A stretch of DNA of 7,323 nucleotides from Clostridia bacterium (GTDB taxonomy: Bacteria > Bacillota > Clostridia > Oscillospirales > QAKW01). The translations under genes and the position numbers were made by a program. The DNA lies in NCBI GenBank assembly GCA_017442025.1, contig JAFSBD010000207.1, forward strand, positions 1 to 7,323, in the 5' to 3' direction. The notes under the pieces were generated by a model, which was not told where the DNA came from, ran no database searches, and worked only from the letters and a program-made list of their open reading frames with translations. This document shows, in pieces, positions 5,851 to 7,323 of this stretch (position 1 is its first letter; every line of letters starts with the position of its first letter).

Positions 5851-7323
5851 TAAAAAAATAAATTAAATTTTCCACTTGATTTCAAGACTGTCTTCTGAAG
5901 CGTTAATACGCTCAATCAACGAATCTACAACTGTGATTTTGTCGCTGACCGACAACTCATCCCAATGCTCCATATAACCGCTGATTTCTCCAATGTTATC
6001 CTTGCGGTCATTATCGAACTGTGTAATCTGTGCATACAGTTCTTTCTTTTCGGCATCCAGTTCAGCAATGCGGTTGTTTATGTACTGCATAACTGTTTCA
6101 TTGGCTGCCGCGATTTTATCAAGCAGAGAGGATATTTCCTTGTCGATAGCATCTATGCGTGTTTTTAGCTTAACAATTTGCAGGTTACAGCCTTCCTGCT
6201 TTTGTTTAGAAAGTGTTTTGAACTCCGCTAATTTCTTCTGCATTTCTTCAAATACAATTTCATCGACTATATCGGCATCAAGTGATCCGAAGTTACAGCC
6301 ACCGGCATTGTACTTATTATTGCAGAGATAATATCGGTTATCGGACTTGGTTTTGCATCGGTATATTTTGGCGGTGAGGGCATATCCGCAATGGGCACAT
6401 TTGATTTTGCCTGCAAGCCAGGTTGCTTTTGCTTTAACAGGCTTTGCAACGCTCTGATTATTCAGACACTTGGAACGGCATTTGATCCACGTTCTCGAAT
6501 CAATAAGACCTTCATGCGGAGCAATTACAAGGGTATGACCTTCAAGAGATACGGTTTTGCGCTTCTTGGTATCACCCGAATACAAATATGCTCCGTTTGT
6601 GCCGATAAAATCATCGGGTATGTTGGCAATATTGGTGCCTTGCGCTTTGAAAAAGTCATAAAGTTGATAATCAGCTCTGACATACACGGGATTTATAACT
6701 ACATCGCGCAAACGGCTGCGGTTGAACAGTTTACCGTCACGCTTTCGTATTCCGTGTGCTTCCAAATAGCGCATTACATCACCGAGAGAGGTTTGCGGTT
6801 CGGAATAGAGCGAGAATATCAGTCTGACGATTTCTGCTTCAGACTCAATCGGCTCATACATTTTTGTGCGTATTCCGTCAATCAGCGTTTCTTTAAGGTC
6901 AAATCCAAACGGAACTCTACCGCCCATATAAAAACCGCGTTTGCTTCGTGATGAATAAGCATCAATAACACGCTGCTGAATAGTCTCACGCTCAAGCTGT
7001 GCGAAGATCATAACAATCATCAGCATAGCTTTACCAATAGGCGTTCCTGTATCGAATTTTTCCATAGTGCTGACGAAGTCAACGTTGTTCTTTTGGAATA
7101 TGTCTATAACGTTAGCAAAGTCAAGCACCGAACGGCTGATACGGTCAAGCCGATAGACGATAACACGGCGGATAATACCGGCTTCTATATCCCGCATAAG
7201 CTCCTGAAACGCAGGACGGTCAATATTTTTGCCGCTATAGCCCTTGTCCGAATATACCTTTAAATCCTGTCCTATCACTTCCTTTTTACAAAACTCGACT
7301 TGACTTTCAACGGATATGCTGTC
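5851..7323 (-). mobile_element. End of a putative integrative element carrying a serine recombinase
   Basis: Large serine recombinases usually sit at one end of the element they move, close to the attachment site. Here the recombinase stop is followed within about 12 nt by an A/T-only run (5851-5863), and then by what looks like a gene fragment with different codon use. The boundary is therefore placed by inference near 5849-5862. Only one end is in the window, so neither the element type (conjugative, mobilisable or prophage) nor the att repeat can be confirmed. Confidence 0.4.
5863..7323 (-). CDS. Large serine recombinase (resolvase/invertase family), N-terminus outside window
   Basis: The frame enters from the right edge, starting DSISVESQVEFCKKEV, and ends at TAA 5863-5865, giving 486 visible residues. 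GTG 7276-7278 is an internal Val codon. By family pattern the missing part is only about 10-25 residues but holds the catalytic serine. The visible resolvase domain (about 1-130) has YSDKGYSGKN and YRLDRISRS, whose two Arg (R61, R64, coded at 7141-7143 and 7132-7134) match the active-site arginines. FAQLERETIQQRV belongs to the long linking helix. The DNA-binding recombinase domain starts near GGRVPFGF (about 134). A zinc ribbon follows with C309-x2-C312, C334 and C343, then a charged coiled coil at about 360-440 and the tail ending in LEIKWKI. This is the layout of TnpX-like and phage-type large serine integrases, which cut and paste elements at short core sites. It is convergent with the polysaccharide operon. 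No truncation or frameshift is seen in the visible part. Confidence 0.93.
   Translation of the reverse strand, partial: DSISVESQVEFCKKEVIGQDLKVYSDKGYSGKNIDRPAFQELMRDIEAGIIRRVIVYRLDRISRSVLDFANVIDIFQKNNVDFVSTMEKFDTGTPIGKAMLMIVMIFAQLERETIQQRVIDAYSSRSKRGFYMGGRVPFGFDLKETLIDGIRTKMYEPIESEAEIVRLIFSLYSEPQTSLGDVMRYLEAHGIRKRDGKLFNRSRLRDVVINPVYVRADYQLYDFFKAQGTNIANIPDDFIGTNGAYLYSGDTKKRKTVSLEGHTLVIAPHEGLIDSRTWIKCRSKCLNNQSVAKPVKAKATWLAGKIKCAHCGYALTAKIYRCKTKSDNRYYLCNNKYNAGGCNFGSLDADIVDEIVFEEMQKKLAEFKTLSKQKQEGCNLQIVKLKTRIDAIDKEISSLLDKIAAANETVMQYINNRIAELDAEKKELYAQITQFDNDRKDNIGEISGYMEHWDELSVSDKITVVDSLIERINASEDSLEIKWKI

Noticed and set aside
6391..6951. A 186-codon + strand frame opposite the recombinase
   Set aside because: Shadow of the recombinase coding strand, with no motif and no plausible ribosome site.
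7276..7278. GTG as the start of the recombinase
   Set aside because: Upstream codons to the edge encode DSISVESQVEFCKKE, a standard part of the resolvase domain, so this GTG is an internal valine.
1..7323. CRISPR array, tRNA or rRNA genes
   Set aside because: No regularly spaced repeats, cloverleaf-like segments or rRNA-like conserved blocks were seen on either strand; nearly all of the window is coding.

Overview
The window looks like DNA from a low- to mid-GC Gram-positive bacterium, most likely a gut-type Clostridia/Oscillospiraceae-like member of the Firmicutes. This placement is an inference. It rests on purine-rich Shine-Dalgarno sites in front of every complete gene, on TTG and GTG starts, on the sequence flavour of the sugar genes and on a clostridial-type large serine recombinase. 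No rRNA or other taxonomic marker is present.

Bases 1-5694 are the distal end of a surface or exopolysaccharide (capsule-type) operon read on the + strand. In order it holds the 3' end of a non-hydrolysing UDP-sugar 2-epimerase of the FnlC/CapG type, two GT4-like glycosyltransferases (357-1553 and 1558-2787), a Wzy/O-antigen-ligase-like polymerase (2802-4226) and a Wzx-like flippase (4251-5660). Gaps between genes are 4-24 nt, each complete gene has its own ribosome binding site, and a strong hairpin terminator at 5664-5694 closes the unit. Together these match the Wzx/Wzy-dependent route: the epimerase makes a nucleotide sugar (probably UDP-N-acetyl-L-fucosamine), the glycosyltransferases build the lipid-linked repeat unit, the flippase moves it across the membrane and the polymerase joins the units outside.

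Bases 5695-5862 are a short convergent intergenic zone. On the minus strand it carries a 41-residue open stretch ending at a stop (5723-5725). It reads like the C-terminal remnant of an unidentified protein, and an abrupt A/T-rich run at 5851-5870 follows it.

Bases 5863-7323 (minus strand) hold a large serine recombinase that runs off the right edge, so the first residues, including the catalytic serine, lie outside. The recombinase end, the orphan C-terminal fragment and the composition change suggest the boundary of an integrative element inserted next to the polysaccharide operon. I found no CRISPR array, tRNA, rRNA or clearly new multigene system here.
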